Source of the DNA: JANPLD01 sp031426355
GTDB taxonomy: Bacteria; Pseudomonadota; Alphaproteobacteria; Rickettsiales; UBA8987
Assembly: GCA_031426355.1 (NCBI GenBank)
Contig: JANPLD010000086.1
Span: 1 to 40,092 of the forward strand
Reading direction: 5' to 3'
DNA length: 40,092 nt
Shown piece after piece: positions 8,227-17,221 of the stretch. The notes under the pieces were generated by a model, which ran no database searches, had not been told where the DNA came from, and saw only the letters and a list, made by a program, of their open reading frames with translations. The position numbers and the translations under genes are program-made. The first letter of the stretch is position 1; every line of letters begins with the position of its first letter.

Positions 8227-9744
8227 TTAGTACTTAATCATTCCGCCATCAGGAAGATATGTTATTCTATTAACAAGTTCAGGTGGCATATCGCTTCCAT
8301 TAATTCTTTTTGCTTCTTCTTCATAAAATCTAAGATAACCAACTCCCGGCGCATAATCAGATTGTTTAATCCAACAAAGAGCCTGAGAAGTAGCATCCGC
8401 TTGGTCATCATATCTACCATATGGAAATGTTGTGATTTCACTTATATACTCACCTAGCCAATGAGCTTCTTTAGGAAGATAAACAAAGCCGTTTTCAAAC
8501 ATTCCGGTTTGAGCATGCATTCTCATCTTTTTATCACCTTCAGGTTTATAACCTTTAACCTGATAAATACCGGCATATTTTAATTCCTGGATTAACTGAG
8601 TACCTGAAGCCTTGTCCTCAATGATAATGACAGTTGATTTAAAAGCCTGATGCTGCTCCATCACTGCTCTCTTTAGGTTTGGATAATCCAAGCGTTTACG
8701 AAAAACATTTAGTAGATAAATCTTTTTATCTTTAACTCCAAATGTAACGCAAACACTGTAATCGCTTAATTCGGTTTCCTTATTGGCGGTATCCCAGCTT
8801 TGAACGATTAGATCAAATTTCTCGGGAACCTGATGCGGCTCATAAGGTTTAAACCATCCTTCCTTGACCATACCACCACCTTTTGGTACAGGTGATTGTT
8901 GGTACTGCCCGGCGAAGTTATATTCTCCGAGAGAAACTTTGATATTTTGAATAATCTCAAGAGATTCACGTTCTACATGTAAAGGTTCGCCGATTTTTCT
9001 TATTTTGGTATAAGAACCATAAATATTAGTAATCTTATGAATTTCATCTTGTTCTGCAATTGCTGGTAATGATAAAACTTCATAATTCTCTTTTTGAGTA
9101 ACATATCCGGTTAAATCATCTTGATGTAACCTTTGCATTACTATTATAATTCTGCTCTTCTCTTTGCTGTCTAATCGGCTTATTAAGGTGTTACTATACC
9201 AGTCATTAACGCTTTTACGCTGAGTATCTGATATCGCTTCTTCAGGCTTTATTGGATCATCAATTATGAGATAATCCGCACCTCGGCCAGTAAGCACACC
9301 TCCCACTGACGTAGACATTCTGAAACCTTGTGAAGTAGTAGTGACTTCATCAATTGTTTGTCTGGCAATTTTCATCTTAGGAAATAATGCCTGATACCAG
9401 TCGCTGGTTACAATCGTTATAAAATCTCTGGAATGCTTGTCGGAAAGTTCTTTACCATAACTTAAACAGATTATTTTTGTCGAAGGATCATGCCCCAATA
9501 ACCATGCAGTAAATGCTACCGTAACTGTTATCGATTTCATGTACCTGGGCGGTATATTGATAACAAATTTGTTATTATTACCAGCGCGGCAATCTTCAAG
9601 CCTTAATGCCATTAGATCAAGATGCCAGTTAGGTATGAATTGAGTGCTAGGATTTAATTCACGAAAGCATTTTTCAACAAAGGTCCCAAAATCATTTTGT
9701 AAGATAGTTTTAAAGTCATCTTTATTAATTATTGGTAGGTTCAT
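8227..9744 (-). CDS. Phage-type terminase large subunit
   Basis: A 505-residue protein with both terminase halves. The ATPase half has a Walker A-like PPRYMKS at 65-71, Walker B YLIIDDP at 158-164, and RIIIVMQRLHQDDLTG as coupling motif. The nuclease half has QSWDTANK, IIIEDKASGTQ and DDQADATSQALCW, matching the RNase H-like acidic residues of large terminases. In phages this motor packages DNA into the head. No portal, protease or capsid gene lies nearby, so this is either a relic or a part of a non-viral cassette with the two genes upstream. Its first 20 bases overlap the DUF5681 gene, indicating translational coupling. Length is normal and no disruption is seen. Confidence 0.9.
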   Translation of the reverse strand: MNLPIINKDDFKTILQNDFGTFVEKCFRELNPSTQFIPNWHLDLMALRLEDCRAGNNNKFVINIPPRYMKSITVTVAFTAWLLGHDPSTKIICLSYGKELSDKHSRDFITIVTSDWYQALFPKMKIARQTIDEVTTTSQGFRMSTSVGGVLTGRGADYLIIDDPIKPEEAISDTQRKSVNDWYSNTLISRLDSKEKSRIIIVMQRLHQDDLTGYVTQKENYEVLSLPAIAEQDEIHKITNIYGSYTKIRKIGEPLHVERESLEIIQNIKVSLGEYNFAGQYQQSPVPKGGGMVKEGWFKPYEPHQVPEKFDLIVQSWDTANKETELSDYSVCVTFGVKDKKIYLLNVFRKRLDYPNLKRAVMEQHQAFKSTVIIIEDKASGTQLIQELKYAGIYQVKGYKPEGDKKMRMHAQTGMFENGFVYLPKEAHWLGEYISEITTFPYGRYDDQADATSQALCWIKQSDYAPGVGYLRFYEEEAKRINGSDMPPELVNRITYLPDGGMIKY

Positions 9745-10156
9745 ATTGTTCTCCTTTTATTTGGTTCCTAAAACGATCAGCGATGTTTTTAATTATTTCC
9801 TCATCCTCTTTTTGTAGTGGGAAGTTATCAGATGTAGTTTGAGAGGTTTGGTGTGGATGATAAGGCTTTATGAGAGCTATTAACTGGCTAATTGATTTAT
9901 AATCACCTTTAACTGATTGATTGACCAGCTGCTTAACTATAGCTTCCATCTTCGTAATCTTTTTACGTTTTCCATTTTCAACAATAGGAAATTTTTCATT
10001 AAGATTCTTATCAAGAATGGTGTAAAAGTTTTTGCTGCCTTTAGGCCTACCAGAAGGATTACCCGATTGATCCTTTTTATATTGTGTTATCTTACTTCCT
10101 TCACTTTTTCCTTTTCCCGTACCTTTTCCAGGATTATTTTCATTTTGGTCAGTCAT
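9725..10156 (-). CDS. DUF5681-domain protein, candidate small terminase-like DNA-binding partner
   Basis: A 143-residue protein with the DUF5681 signature KDQSGNPSGRPKGSKNFY at about residues 28-45, followed by a basic helical region (GKRKKITKMEAIVKQLVNQS) and a C-terminal acidic tail. The first 25 residues are rich in Gly, Lys and Asn and look disordered. The family commonly sits directly before large terminase genes, so a small-subunit or DNA-recognition role is likely but inferred from position. It starts two bases after the methyltransferase stop, with a GGAG ribosome site inside that gene, and overlaps the terminase by 20 bases. Confidence 0.75.
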   Translation of the reverse strand: MTDQNENNPGKGTGKGKSEGSKITQYKKDQSGNPSGRPKGSKNFYTILDKNLNEKFPIVENGKRKKITKMEAIVKQLVNQSVKGDYKSISQLIALIKPYHPHQTSQTTSDNFPLQKEDEEIIKNIADRFRNQIKGEQYEPTNN

Positions 10157-10158
10157 AA

Positions 10159-11472
10159 TTATTCTCCTTCAGTTAGGATTTTAAGTTCATCAAATGTCTT
10201 TCCGGATTCGAAATGAATTGCTTTTTGCCCCGTCAGCTTTTGCCAGCGAGCAATTGAGGTATCAACATAAATGGGGTCAAGTTCCAAGCCGTAGCATATC
10301 CTCTCAACCTTATCAGCAGCAATTAAGGTTGAGCCACTACCAAGAAAACAATCAAGTATGATATCACCGCGATCAGAGCAGTCCATAAGGGCATCTGCCA
10401 CCATTTGAACAGGTTTCACGGTCGGATGCAAAGCAAGTAAATTACCTTCTTCAGAATTTCTGGCAAAGGAATTAACACCGGCATAATGCCAGCAGTTAGT
10501 GCGATTTCTTCCGTATTGGCCTAATTTAAAATTATTTTTATGCGGCGCCGCTCCATTCTTAAAAACAAAAATAAGTTCATGCTGCGAACGGTAGAAACTG
10601 CCCATTCCGCCATTATCTTTTACCCAAACGCAAATATTTTTTAGTTCAGAATAACATTCACCTGCAGAGAGTATTTCCTTGGCATGCCGCCAATCCATGC
10701 AAATGTAGTGTATCGAACCATTAGCACTAAAACTAATTAAATGCTTGAGTATAGTTATAAGGAAGAAGATAAACTCTTCTGGGCTCATTTCGCCAGCTGC
10801 CATCGCAAATTCACGATGCTTTATTTTGCCATTACCCATAACATGACCGGAAATCGGGACATTATAGGGCGGATCACAGAAGACTAAAGCCGCTTTCTTT
10901 TCCTCCATCAATATTTTGAAAGAAGATTCTTCAAGAGAATTGCCACAATAAATTCGGTGATCTCCAAGCTGCCATAAATCACCAACTTTAGTTACCGGAT
11001 TTAATTGCACCTCTGGAATTTCATCATAGTTTTTTGTATCACCTACGGAAAGCGCATTCTCGATTGTGAAATCAATTTCCCCCATTTCAAAACCAGTAAG
11101 CGTAACATCAAAATTTAATTCTTTTAACTCCTTAAAATATTGAGCCAGAGATTTTTCATCCCACTGGGCATTTTCAGTAAGTTTATTATCGGCAATTATA
11201 AAAGCCTTTTTTTGGGCTTCATTAAGATGTGTTAGCCGAATTATCGGAACTTTTTTATAACCACGCTTTATTGCCGCTAAGCGCCTTCCATTGCCTGCTA
11301 AGGTTATATAAATCTCATCAGTAATTATAGGTACGATGTTTTCTACCGTATCCATGCATTTAGCAATTTGCTCTACTTGTTTATCATCATGAATTCTTGG
11401 GTTGGTAGGATTAGGTTTGATTAAATCTATATCAATATAGATTATTTCAAGATTTAACTGATTGTGGCGCAT
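10159..11472 (-). CDS. ParB-like nuclease domain fused to a site-specific DNA methyltransferase
   Basis: The N-terminal part is a ParB/sulfiredoxin-like domain: IDLIKPNPTNPRIHDDKQVE, then ITLAGNGRRLAAIKRG. The C-terminal part is an N6-adenine or N4-cytosine methyltransferase of the beta group: catalytic DPPYNVPISG comes first and the SAM-binding motif DCFLGSGSTLIAADK comes late, together with HPTVKPVQM. I chose the ATG at 11472 (MRHNQLNLEI) because an earlier in-frame codon at 11538 adds an unrelated basic leader and AAAGGTAA lies just before 11472. Orphan methylases of this form accompany terminases in many alphaproteobacteria. No cognate endonuclease is present. It leads the three-gene operon. 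Confidence 0.88.
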   Translation of the reverse strand: MRHNQLNLEIIYIDIDLIKPNPTNPRIHDDKQVEQIAKCMDTVENIVPIITDEIYITLAGNGRRLAAIKRGYKKVPIIRLTHLNEAQKKAFIIADNKLTENAQWDEKSLAQYFKELKELNFDVTLTGFEMGEIDFTIENALSVGDTKNYDEIPEVQLNPVTKVGDLWQLGDHRIYCGNSLEESSFKILMEEKKAALVFCDPPYNVPISGHVMGNGKIKHREFAMAAGEMSPEEFIFFLITILKHLISFSANGSIHYICMDWRHAKEILSAGECYSELKNICVWVKDNGGMGSFYRSQHELIFVFKNGAAPHKNNFKLGQYGRNRTNCWHYAGVNSFARNSEEGNLLALHPTVKPVQMVADALMDCSDRGDIILDCFLGSGSTLIAADKVERICYGLELDPIYVDTSIARWQKLTGQKAIHFESGKTFDELKILTEGE

Positions 11473-11538
11473 ATGTTTACCTTTTTTGGTAGTGCGCCGA
11501 GATTGTGGACATAGGACAAAATCGCAAAAAAGCGGCAC

Positions 11539-11830
11539 ACTAATTAATAATTGTGTATCACTTCCTTTTTACAATTCTATACTATGCTCACCTATGGGTA
11601 TTTCTAACCGTGCCAACCGGTTTAGATCACAAAGGAATCATTCGATAAACAAATCGCTATGGTTGAGGACTGCCACCTCGTCTGGTACTGCTCTTCCCAT
11701 AGTTGGAATTAGCTACAAAATACCATATTTTGCTAATGTCGTCAATTAGACTATTTTGGAAACTAATTTGTGCTTTAATCATTAGATCTTTATCAGTTGA
11801 TTTGAAAGAATATTCAGAAATTATTAGTCT
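11539..11830. other. Intergenic region between phage-like cassette and kdp operon
   Basis: I find no convincing gene here. A stretch near 11605-11700 has higher GC than its surroundings and can be read in several short frames, none with a recognisable family. It could hold the leader and promoter of the methyltransferase gene, a small RNA, or a relic of the cassette insertion. I tried to see a tmRNA or tRNA shape and could not. Confidence 0.3.
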
Positions 11831-11836
11831 CAAAAA

Positions 11837-11880
11837 TATACGCTAAATATACACCCTCTCAAATTGGTTAAGAATATAAT
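11837..11880 (+). promoter_or_regulatory. Candidate kdp promoter with KdpE-box-like sequence
   Basis: TATAAT at 11875-11880 lies 25 bases before the kdpF start. Just upstream, in place of a good -35 box, stands AATATACACCCTCTC (about 11846-11860). From memory, the E. coli KdpE site ends in TTTACACCCCG ahead of the kdpF promoter, so the match in sequence and position suggests activator-dependent transcription. This is similarity by eye only. Confidence 0.5.
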
Positions 11881-11905
11881 AAGCTAGAAACTAAAGGGTT
11901 GGCTT

Positions 11906-11995
11906 ATGTTCTTTATCTATCTTTTATCTGCGCTCTCGGCTTTGGGGCTACTTATCTATTTGTTTATCGCCCTTCTGAATCCTGAAAAATTTTAA
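11906..11995 (+). CDS. kdpF: KdpF, small stabilising subunit of the KdpFABC potassium pump
   Basis: A 29-residue peptide, MFFIYLLSALSALGLLIYLF followed by IALLNPEKF, is one hydrophobic helix ending in the NPEKF motif characteristic of KdpF. It stabilises the KdpA-KdpB complex in the inner membrane. AAAGGG lies upstream as a ribosome site. It is the first gene of the operon, separated from kdpA by an unusual insertion, the outer-membrane protein gene at 12020. Confidence 0.92.
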   Translation: MFFIYLLSALSALGLLIYLFIALLNPEKF

Positions 11996-12019
11996 TCTTA
12001 CAGCCAATAATTCATTTTT

Positions 12020-12859
12020 ATGAAACTGAAAAACTTCGTTTTTGTTATTTCTGTATTTACTGCTCTATCAACTACAGCAAATGCGTCAGAGTATAATTTA
12101 TTTAATCCCGTTCCTGACGATAAATTGCGGGCAATGTCAACCGAAAGACCAAGTAAAACAGATGGAACTTTCACTATAGATTCAGGCAGGGTTCAGATCG
12201 AGACTAGCCTGATAAATTATACTAAGGAACGCAATAATAATGTTAAAACCCAGAGTTCTACTTATGGCGGAAGCACAAATATAAGAGTTGGGTTAACGCA
12301 AAGTTCTGATCTCCAGATCATCACAGATTTATTTAAACAATTGCGGGTTAAAGATGAAACCGCAAATACTCTGGATGAAAAAGAAGGTTTTGGCGATACG
12401 ACGGTAAGATATAAATATAACTTCTTCGGTAATGATAGCGGGGCTACATCGCTTGCATTGATCCCATATGTAAAGATTCCGACGAATCAGAAAGCCCTTG
12501 GTAATGATGCTTATGAAGGTGGCGTGGAATTACCCTTCAATATAAACCTGTCAGATGGCTATAATATAGGAGCAATGACTGTAGTAAGCGCATTACAGGA
12601 TAGTGATAACAAGGGATATAACGCCGCTTTCACCAACTCTATAATCGTTGGAAAATCATTTACTGCTAAATTTTCAGGATACGCAGAGTTTTTTACTTTC
12701 AGGAATACTGAGGAAAACAGCGAGTGGCAAAATACCGCTGATTTCGGGGTGGGTTATGCCATTACCGACAATTTCAGGATAGATACCGGAATAAATTTCG
12801 GGGTTTCGGATTACGCGGATGATCTGAACTTTTTCGTCGGAACTGCATACAGGTTTTAA
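12020..12859 (+). CDS. Outer-membrane beta-barrel protein (MetA-pathway/transporter type) inside the kdp operon
   Basis: A 279-residue protein with a clear signal peptide (MKLKNFVFVISVFTALSTTANA, cut near residue 22). The mature part has RPSKTDGTFTIDSGRVQIE, the opening of the family of putative transporters related to phenol-degradation MetA proteins, and then alternating amphipathic strands such as GFGDTTVRYKYNFF, SLALIPYVKIPT and NFRIDTGINFGVSDY. It ends in AYRF, a C-terminal aromatic residue as used for BAM-dependent insertion. It lies between kdpF (24 bases upstream) and kdpA (12 bases downstream) on the same strand, so it is likely co-induced under low potassium. I infer a porin-like channel that helps potassium reach the periplasm; substrate is not shown by sequence. 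Confidence 0.82.
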   Translation: MKLKNFVFVISVFTALSTTANASEYNLFNPVPDDKLRAMSTERPSKTDGTFTIDSGRVQIETSLINYTKERNNNVKTQSSTYGGSTNIRVGLTQSSDLQIITDLFKQLRVKDETANTLDEKEGFGDTTVRYKYNFFGNDSGATSLALIPYVKIPTNQKALGNDAYEGGVELPFNINLSDGYNIGAMTVVSALQDSDNKGYNAAFTNSIIVGKSFTAKFSGYAEFFTFRNTEENSEWQNTADFGVGYAITDNFRIDTGINFGVSDYADDLNFFVGTAYRF

Positions 12860-12871
12860 TCAGGAGAATAT

Positions 12872-14584
12872 ATGTTTGGAATGCCAATTAGCGATTTAAT
12901 GCAGATCATTTTGTTTTTTGCGGTTTTACTTGCTTTTGCTAAGCCTCTGGGAACATTTATCGCAAATGTTTATGAGGGAAAGAGGAACTTTCTATCACCT
13001 GTATTTTTGCCGGTTGAAAAATTGTTTTATAAATTATGTGGAATAAATTCTGAACGGGAAATGAACTGGCGTGAATACTCTGCTTCAGTTCTATTATTTA
13101 GCTTTGTCGGATTTGTAATTTTATTCTTAATCCTGTTTTTTCAGGACTTACTTCCTTTAAATACGCAGGGTTTTTCAGGGTTTTCGTGGCATCTAGCTTT
13201 TAATACAGCCGTCAGTTTTGTAACAAATACGAACTGGCAATCTTATGGTGGGGAATCCACTATGAGTTACTTTAGCCAGATGGTTGGCTTAACAATTCAG
13301 AATTTTGTTTCTGCGGCAACAGGTATGGCGGTATTGGTTGCTCTTATAAGGGGTTTCAGAAGTAAAAACAAAGATGGGATAGGAAATTTCTGGGCTGATC
13401 TGGTGAGGGGAAATCTATATATTCTTTTACCTCTCTCAATAATTCTTGCGCTTATTCTGGTTTCTCAGGGGGTAGTGCAAAGTTTAAAACCCTATGTTGA
13501 AGCAAATTTGATTGAATCCATAGATGGTGCAAAACAAACTATACCGCTAGGAAATGCAGCATCACAGGTCTCTATAAAGCAAATCGGAACAAATGGTGGC
13601 GGGTTCTTTAATACTAACTCTGCCCATCCGTTTGAAAACCCAACACCATTGGCAAATTTTCTTGAGATGATCGCAATATTATTAATTCCTGCTGCCTTAT
13701 GTTTCTCATTTGGAGTAATGATAAATGACAAGAAGCAGGGCAGAGCTTTGCTTATAACAATGCTTGTAGTCTTCATTCCGCTTTTCCTAACGTGCTATTA
13801 TGCGGAGCTTTCGGGAAATCCTAAGATCAATGAATTGATTGGTGGAAATCACATTAATATGGAAGGTAAAGAAACGCGTTTTGGTATTGTAAACTCAACC
13901 CTCTGGGCATCTGCTACAACGGCGGCATCTAATGGCTCAGTCAATTCAATGCATGCTTCATATACGCCAATAGGCGGAATGATACCGTTAGTATTTATGC
14001 ATTTAGGTGAGATCATCTTTGGTGGTGTCGGTTCGGGGTTATACGGAATGCTGATATTCGCGATAATCACGGTTTTTATTTCAGGGTTAATGGTAGGTAG
14101 AACGCCTGAATATCTCGGCAAAAAGATACAAGCCTTTGAAGTTCAGATGAGTTCGATAGTAATTCTTGCACCTTGCGCGGCGATATTAATGGGTGTTTCA
14201 ATAGCGGTTTTAACTGATATGGGAAGAGGCAGTATTTTAAACCCTGGGGCAACCGGATTTACCGAAATCCTTTATGCCTTCTCTTCTGCCGCCAATAATA
14301 ACGGTAGTGCCTTTGCGGGGTTAAATGCCAACACTCCGTTTTATAATACGGCACTTGCTATCTGCATGTTAATAGGCAGGTTTTTTGTAATGATACCTGT
14401 ACTTGCAATAGCAGGTTCTTTGGCGAAGAAAAATATCATACCTGTTTCTAAGGGAACTCTGCCAACTCATAACTGGCTATTTATTGTGATGCTAATTGCA
14501 ATAATTATTCTGGTCGGATTTTTGACCTTTGTTCCTGCGTTAGTTCTAGGGCCTGTTGTTGAACATCTAAATATGTTGAGGTAA
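12872..14584 (+). CDS. kdpA: KdpA, potassium-translocating subunit of KdpFABC
   Basis: A 570-residue membrane protein of normal KdpA length, member of the superfamily of K+ transporters with four selectivity-filter loops. Visible filter regions include VTNTNWQSYGGEST, GTNGGGFFNTNSAHPFENPT and NNNGSAFAGL. It binds K+ from the periplasm and passes it through an inter-subunit tunnel to KdpB. An AGGAG ribosome site precedes the ATG. The stop lies five bases before kdpB. No disruption is seen, so the pump is probably functional. Confidence 0.97.
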   Translation: MFGMPISDLMQIILFFAVLLAFAKPLGTFIANVYEGKRNFLSPVFLPVEKLFYKLCGINSEREMNWREYSASVLLFSFVGFVILFLILFFQDLLPLNTQGFSGFSWHLAFNTAVSFVTNTNWQSYGGESTMSYFSQMVGLTIQNFVSAATGMAVLVALIRGFRSKNKDGIGNFWADLVRGNLYILLPLSIILALILVSQGVVQSLKPYVEANLIESIDGAKQTIPLGNAASQVSIKQIGTNGGGFFNTNSAHPFENPTPLANFLEMIAILLIPAALCFSFGVMINDKKQGRALLITMLVVFIPLFLTCYYAELSGNPKINELIGGNHINMEGKETRFGIVNSTLWASATTAASNGSVNSMHASYTPIGGMIPLVFMHLGEIIFGGVGSGLYGMLIFAIITVFISGLMVGRTPEYLGKKIQAFEVQMSSIVILAPCAAILMGVSIAVLTDMGRGSILNPGATGFTEILYAFSSAANNNGSAFAGLNANTPFYNTALAICMLIGRFFVMIPVLAIAGSLAKKNIIPVSKGTLPTHNWLFIVMLIAIIILVGFLTFVPALVLGPVVEHLNMLR

Positions 14585-14589
14585 TTTTT

Positions 14590-16641
14590 ATGAGACAATC
14601 GTATAAAATTAATTGGAGTGAAGCACTGATACTTGCTTTCACTAGGTTAAATCCGAAATACCAGCTCAAAAACCCCGTAATGTTCGTGGTTTTTGTGGGA
14701 GCGGTTTTAACTTCAATTATTTTTGCCAGAAGTTTTTTCATTGAAACAACTGAGCCTACTTGGTTTATAGGGCAAGTTACATTCTGGCTATGGTTTACTA
14801 TTATCTTTGCCAATTTCTCTGAAAGTCTGGCAGAGGGGCAAGGCAAAGCCCAAGCAGAAACATTAAAAAAATCCAGAAAGGAAGTATTAGCAAAATTGCT
14901 GAAAAACTCTTCCGATAGATCTAAATTTCAAACTGTTCCTGCAAGCCAACTTAAAAAAGGCGATTTTGTCCTGATTGAAATTAATGATTTTGTTCCTGTT
15001 GATGGGCAGGTTATTGAAGGCATTGCCACAGTTGATGAAAGTGCTGTTACAGGCGAATCTGCCCCTGTTATACGCGAAGCAGGCGGGGATAGGGATGCGG
15101 TAACAGGCGGAACAAGATTGCTTTCAGATTGGGTTGTCGTTCGTGTTACTTGCAATGCAGGGGAATCTTTCCTAGACCAGATGATAAGCATGGTTGAAGG
15201 TGCAAAGCGCCAGAAAACACCGAATGAGATCGCGCTCAGTATTTTGCTTTCTGCAATGACTATAATTTTCTTACTCGTTTGTGTTTCCTTAGTTCCGTTC
15301 TCAATTTTTAGCGTAAATATTTCAAATCAAGGTGCTGTTATTTCTATAACTGCGCTTATCGCACTCCTTGTATGCCTGATACCGACAACTATAGGCGGGC
15401 TACTTTCAGCAATTGGTATTTCGGGCATGCAGAGGCTTATTAAAGCCAATGTGGTAGCAACATCAGGCAGAGCAGTTGAGGCGGCAGGTGATGTAAGCGT
15501 TCTGCTTCTTGATAAGACGGGAACGATAACTTTTGGTAACAGGCAGGCCGTTGAGTTTTTTATTGCCCCTAAAGTGAATATTTCAGAATTAGCACAAGCG
15601 GCTTTAATTTCCTCGATTGCAGATGATACGCCTGAAGGGAGAAGTATAGTTGCGCTTTCCAAAACAAAATATTCTGCTGCGGAAGATCATATTAACAAAT
15701 CACAAATTGAGTTTATCCCTTTCTCGGCTGAAACAAGGATAAGCGGCGCGCTAATGGGTAACAGAAAAATAATCAAAGGTGCTGGTGATTCAATAGAAAA
15801 AATGGTTGGTGTGCTTGGCGGCTCTGTTCCTAGTGATGTTAAAAGCAAAGTTGAAGAGATCGCTAAAAAAGGTGGAACTCCTTTAATAGTTGCTGATGGT
15901 GCAAAAGTTCTGGGTGTGATCTATCTTAAGGATATTATTAAACCTGATATTAAGCAGAGGCTGGCGGAACTTCGCAAAATGGGTATCAAGAGTGTAATGA
16001 TAACAGGCGATAATCCTCTTACTGCCGCTACTATTGCTAATGAGGCCGGTGTTGATGATTTTATTGCCGAGGCAACACCGGAAGCAAAATTAAAATATAT
16101 CCGCAAAATGCAGGAAGGCGGACAGTTAGTTGCAATGGTAGGAGATGGTACAAATGATGCCCCGGCACTGGCGCAAGCAGACGTAGCAGTTGCAATGAAC
16201 AGTGGAACGCAGGCTGCAAAAGAAGCAGGGAATATGGTTGACCTTGATTCCAACCCGACAAAATTAATTGAAGTGGTAGAGATAGGGAAACAACTTTTGA
16301 TGACACGCGGGGCGTTAACAACTTTCAGTATCGCAAATGATGTAGCAAAATATTTTGCGATCATTCCTGCGGTTTTTGTAGGTGTCTATCCGCAACTTGG
16401 CATTATGAACGTGATGGGTTTATCTTCTCCACTCAGCGCCATTGTTTCAGCAGTTGTATTCAATGCGCTCATAATTATTGCACTTATCCCTCTTGCTTTG
16501 AAAGGTATAAAATACAAGCCTCTTGGCGCAGAAGAAGTTCTTAAACGCAATTTTGCGATCTATGGAGTCGGCGGGATAATTGTTCCGTTTATTGGTATAA
16601 AATTTATTGATATATTATTAACTGCAATTGGGCTTTCGTGA
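14590..16641 (+). CDS. kdpB: KdpB, P-type ATPase subunit of KdpFABC
   Basis: A 683-residue P-type ATPase. The actuator-domain motif TGESAPVIRE, the phosphorylation site LLLDKTGTITFGN with Asp308, the nucleotide-domain stretch and the hinge motif GDGTNDAPALAQADVAVAMN are all present in order, with the C-terminal helices after ANDVAKYFAIIPA. ATP hydrolysis here drives K+ uptake through KdpA. GAGG overlapping the kdpA stop serves as ribosome site. It is full length and shows no missing key residue. Confidence 0.97.
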   Translation: MRQSYKINWSEALILAFTRLNPKYQLKNPVMFVVFVGAVLTSIIFARSFFIETTEPTWFIGQVTFWLWFTIIFANFSESLAEGQGKAQAETLKKSRKEVLAKLLKNSSDRSKFQTVPASQLKKGDFVLIEINDFVPVDGQVIEGIATVDESAVTGESAPVIREAGGDRDAVTGGTRLLSDWVVVRVTCNAGESFLDQMISMVEGAKRQKTPNEIALSILLSAMTIIFLLVCVSLVPFSIFSVNISNQGAVISITALIALLVCLIPTTIGGLLSAIGISGMQRLIKANVVATSGRAVEAAGDVSVLLLDKTGTITFGNRQAVEFFIAPKVNISELAQAALISSIADDTPEGRSIVALSKTKYSAAEDHINKSQIEFIPFSAETRISGALMGNRKIIKGAGDSIEKMVGVLGGSVPSDVKSKVEEIAKKGGTPLIVADGAKVLGVIYLKDIIKPDIKQRLAELRKMGIKSVMITGDNPLTAATIANEAGVDDFIAEATPEAKLKYIRKMQEGGQLVAMVGDGTNDAPALAQADVAVAMNSGTQAAKEAGNMVDLDSNPTKLIEVVEIGKQLLMTRGALTTFSIANDVAKYFAIIPAVFVGVYPQLGIMNVMGLSSPLSAIVSAVVFNALIIIALIPLALKGIKYKPLGAEEVLKRNFAIYGVGGIIVPFIGIKFIDILLTAIGLS

Positions 16642-16648
16642 GGTATTT

Positions 16649-17221
16649 ATGAATAATGCTATTTTGAATTTACGACCTGCTATAGTTTCAATGATAATAT
16701 TCACCGTATTGTTTGGTGGTATTTACCCTTTGATTATTACCTGTATATCTGATTTCATTTTCCGTGATGAGCGAGAAGGAAGCCTGATAAAAAATGAGAA
16801 TGGTGAGATTATTGGCAGTAAGCTTCTGGGGCAGAATTTTACATCAGAAAAATATTTCTGGGGCAGGTTATCTGCTACTTCCCCTGCTTATAATGGGGCG
16901 GCATCTACTGGTTCAAATCTAGGTGTTAATAACCCTGCATTACTTGATGCGGTTAAGGCTAGGGTTGAAGCTCTGGGAAATCCTAAAAAACCTATCCCTG
17001 TTGATCTGGTTACGGCATCGGGAAGCGGTTTAGACTCTGATATTTCCCATGAAGCAGCTAAGTTCCAAATAAACAGGGTTGCCAAAGCCAGAGGCTTAAA
17101 CGCAAACAAAATTGAGGAACTCGTTTACCAATATACAGAGAAAAGAGATTTTGGTATATTGGGCGAAGAAAGAGTAAATGTTCTGAAACTTAATTTAGCG
17201 TTGGATAAGTTAAATCAATGA
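16649..17221 (+). CDS. kdpC: KdpC, accessory subunit of KdpFABC
   Basis: A 190-residue protein with one N-terminal membrane helix (residues about 10-33, AIVSMIIFTVLFGGIYPLII) and a periplasmic domain holding GSKLLGQNFTSEKYFWGRLS, PAYNGAASTGSNLG and DSDISHEAAKFQINRVAKAR, all KdpC hallmarks. An earlier in-frame codon at 16628 overlaps the end of kdpB; I prefer the ATG at 16649 because GAGG stands before it and the protein then starts like other KdpC proteins. Its last four bases overlap the kdpD start. Confidence 0.95.
   Translation: MNNAILNLRPAIVSMIIFTVLFGGIYPLIITCISDFIFRDEREGSLIKNENGEIIGSKLLGQNFTSEKYFWGRLSATSPAYNGAASTGSNLGVNNPALLDAVKARVEALGNPKKPIPVDLVTASGSGLDSDISHEAAKFQINRVAKARGLNANKIEELVYQYTEKRDFGILGEERVNVLKLNLALDKLNQ

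Noticed and set aside
8227..11472. A complete prophage
   Set aside because: No portal, capsid, tail, lysis or integrase genes flank the terminase cassette.
11539..11760. Possible tmRNA, tRNA or small protein before kdp
   Set aside because: No acceptor stem, T-arm or tag-peptide region could be paired, and the 95-codon frame overlaps the methyltransferase start and has no family resemblance.
13492..16364. Long antisense frames under kdpA and kdpB
   Set aside because: Typical shadows of genes with strong codon bias; kdpA and kdpB are intact and unambiguous.
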